From positions 1 through 64,000 of the forward strand of contig JAGYVD010000010.1 in assembly GCA_021209875.1 (NCBI GenBank): a stretch of DNA of 64,000 nucleotides. The letters are read 5' to 3'. Origin of the DNA: Rosellinia necatrix (Eukaryota; Ascomycota; Sordariomycetes; Xylariales; Xylariaceae). Position 1 is the first letter of the stretch. Every line of letters begins with the position of its first letter. A program made the translations under genes and the position numbers. Below are positions 61,860-64,000 of the stretch, piece by piece. Below the pieces are notes generated by a model. It was not told where the DNA came from, made no database searches, and saw only the letters and a list, made by a program, of their open reading frames with translations.

Positions 61860-62845
61860 TAGCATTTATTTAATTTATTTAATTTATTTAATTTATTTAA
61901 TTTATTTAATTTATTTAATTTATTTAATTTATTTAATTTATTTAATTTATTTAATTTATTTCATTTATTTAATTTATTTCATTTATTTTATTTATTTTAT
62001 TTATTTTATTTATTTTATTTATTTTATTTATTTTATTTATTTTATTTATTTTATTTATTTTATTTATTTTATTTATTTTATTTATTTTATTTATTTTATT
62101 TATTTTCTTTATTTTCTTTATTTTCTTTATTTTCTTTATTTTTTTATTTTATTTATTTTATTTATTTTATTTATTTATTTTATTTTATTTATTTTATTTA
62201 TTTTATTTATTTTATTTATTTTCTTTATTTTCTTTATTTTCTTTATTTTCTTTATTTTTTATTTTATTTATTTTATTTATTTTATTTATTTAATTTATTT
62301 AATTTATTTAATTTATTTAATTTATTTAATTTATTTCATTTATTTCATTTATTTAATTTATTTCATTTATTTTATTTATTTTATTTATTTTATTTATTTT
62401 ATTTATTTTATTTATTTTATTTATTTTATTTATTTTATTTATTTTATTTATTTTATTTATTTTATTTATTTTATTTATGTTATTTATTTTATTTATTTTA
62501 TTTATTTTATTTATTTTATTTATTTTATTTATTTTATTTATTTTCTTTATTTTCTTTATTTTATTTATTTTATTTATTTTATTTATTTTATTTATTTTAT
62601 TTATTTTATTTATTTTATTTATTTTATTTATTTTATTTATTTTCTTTATTTTCTTTATTTTCTTTATTTTCTTTATTTTTTTATTTTATTTATTTTATTT
62701 ATTTTATTTATTTTATTTATTTTATTTATTTTATTTATTTTATTTATTTTATTTATTTTATTTATTTTATTTATTTTATTTATTTTATTTATTTTATTTA
62801 TTTTATTTATTTTATTTATTTTATTTATTTTATTTATTTTATATA
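61860..62845. repeat. 9-bp minisatellite, mixed TTTATTTAA / TTTATTTTA / TTTATTTTC
   Basis: Nearly 1 kb of nonamer repeats with blocks of three variants in a higher-order pattern. TTTATTTTC runs occur at 62100-62140, 62217-62260, 62540-62560 and 62640-62680, separated by TTTATTTTA and TTTATTTAA blocks. Phase slips from 8- or 10-base units occur near 62143 and 62675. A 123-codon plus-strand frame (62477-62848) is only this array. Confidence 0.95.
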
Positions 62846-62854
62846 TAATATTTT

Positions 62855-63745
62855 ATTAATAATATAAATTTATTTAAGCTTTTTAAAACTTTGTTATTTA
62901 ATTTTAAATTTTTTATATTTAAATATTATTAAATTTTATTTTAATTATTATTATTATAACTATTATATTTTATAAAACAATTTAATCTTTAATCTTTTTA
63001 TTTTTAATATTTTAATTTATATATTAATAATTTTTTATAAATATATTTTTTATTTATATTTATAACAATTTTTTAAAATATTTTATAAAAATCTTATTAT
63101 TTTATTATTATAAAATTTTATATTTTAAACTAAAAACATTTAAAAACTATATTAACTTTTTAACTACTTTTTTATTTTTTTATATTATCCTGCGCTATAA
63201 ATTTACTAGCTAAGCTATAAAAAGTTCTTTGTTTATTAAAAAAATTATTTAACTGTTAATTTAATAGTTTTTTATAAGCAAATTAATATAAAACCGCTTA
63301 AACTATAATATTTAAATAATTTATTAAGTTTATAAAGCTTAGCTTATATATATTTTTAAGCTTTTGTTATATATAGGTTATTTATAGCAGTATTTTAAAC
63401 CGTAATACTTTTAATAATAAACAAGCCGTTAAAAAAACTAGTTAACCCCGGTATATATTATTTTAGTTTATTAATATTAAGCTATTTAATAAATCGTAAA
63501 AGTTTTAAAATTAAAAAACATAGGTTTTATTAATTAAAAACAAAGTAGCTATTTAATTATTAAAGCTTGGGCTGTTTAAAAATATTTTATTAGTTATAGA
63601 AAATAAGCAGAAAAACATGTACTTATAAACTAGTATAACTTTTAAAAAAACATAGAATTGTATATAAAGCAGCGCTATTATATAAGTAGTAAATTAAAAT
63701 ACTATAAACTAATTAACGCGTAAAACAGCAGATTTATATAGCTTA
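62855..63745. repeat. Segment S, copy 2
   Basis: Counterpart of 20380-21440, more mutated. It contains the empty site for the double-hairpin element (single TTAGT at 63590-63594). Confidence 0.8.
63150..63745 (+). pseudogene. Fot1/pogo-like transposase C-terminus, second decayed copy
   Basis: Aligns with the 20.7-21.4-kb remnant. The frame is continuous across the empty site (LFKNILLVIENKQ), showing the order of residues before the double-hairpin insertion. More stops than the first copy. It ends where the sequence jumps to the YN-repeat region at about 63748. Confidence 0.35.
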
Positions 63746-63869
63746 TTTAAAGCTGCATTAAGTTAGCTTTAATATATATAAATATAAAAAATTACTACTA
63801 AAGCTATTTATAAAAAAAAATATTTTAAATATTATATAATAAGTTTAAGTACCGCTAATTATTAGTTAT

Positions 63870-64000
63870 AGTATTGCTTTTTTTATTAAGTTATAAACGT
63901 TATAAGCGTTATAGGCGTTATTTTTTTTATTAAAGTCGCAGGCGTTGCTTTTTTTATCGGGGTTATAAATGTTGTTTTTTTTGTCAGGGTTATATATTTA
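63870..64000 (-). pseudogene. YNPDKKNNA-repeat protein, copy 3 (cut by window edge)
   Basis: The minus strand reads IYNPDKKNNIYNPDKKSNAC from the window edge, then NNAYNAYNVYN and a stop. It shares the one-base deletion in the last repeat with the 23-kb copy, so these two are closer to each other than to the 39-kb copy. The upstream domain lies outside the window. Confidence 0.55.

Noticed and set aside
62477..62848. 123-codon Phe/Ile/Leu open frame that could look like a membrane protein.
   Set aside because: Pure 9-bp minisatellite translation; hydrophobicity comes from TTT/TTA/ATT.
1..64000. Mitochondrial or apicomplexan origin suggested by very high A+T.
   Set aside because: A nuclear TTAGGG telomere, C-to-T/G-to-A repeat decay and transposon remnants fit a RIP-affected fungal chromosome end better.

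Overview
This window begins at a chromosome end. Positions 1-259 are an uninterrupted C-rich telomere (CCCTAA on this strand, so TTAGGG reading outward), and everything inward is subtelomeric. The sequence is extremely AT-rich. It has microsatellite-like and minisatellite arrays, many repeat copies related by C-to-T and G-to-A differences, and no intact long gene. This fits a filamentous ascomycete (Pezizomycotina) subtelomere saturated by repeat-induced point mutation (RIP); species cannot be named. No tRNA, rRNA, CRISPR array or bacterial-type operon was found.

Layout: (1) 1-7240: telomere plus subtelomeric unit 1, which starts with a GC-rich near-palindrome, contains small nonautonomous elements and a GC island, and ends in a 9-bp minisatellite and a ~61-bp satellite. 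(2) 7241-20350: very AT-rich DNA with a pair of ~190-bp direct repeats (8212/15633) that may be LTRs of a decayed retrotransposon, and a long inverted repeat at 18470-19200. (3) 20380-40640: a less mutated block with remnants of coding sequence. These are a Fot1/pogo-like transposase C-terminus interrupted by a double-hairpin insertion, a protein with 9-residue YNPDKKNNA repeats (two copies here), several unidentified coding-like tracts on both strands, and a dispersed palindromic ~75-bp minisatellite. (4) 40185-40649: a third ~61-bp satellite followed by variant telomeric repeats, directly abutting (5) 40645-47700: subtelomeric unit 2, colinear with unit 1. (6) 47700-61565: AT-rich DNA with scattered repeats. 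(7) 61565-64000: a second copy of the start of block 3, cut by the window edge.

The order telomere-unit 1-AT desert-block, then interstitial telomere-unit 2-AT desert-block, suggests that a whole former chromosome end was buried under a newer one, or that a ~40-kb subtelomeric segment was duplicated. Comparing copies gives empty/filled sites for small mobile elements: families A, B and C, a foldback element and a double-hairpin element. The most unusual items are the double-hairpin family (three copies, one with an empty site, covarying arms), the palindromic minisatellite spread over five arrays and several single sites, and a 50-bp GC island unmutated in both units. Nothing here appears able to encode a full-length functional protein.
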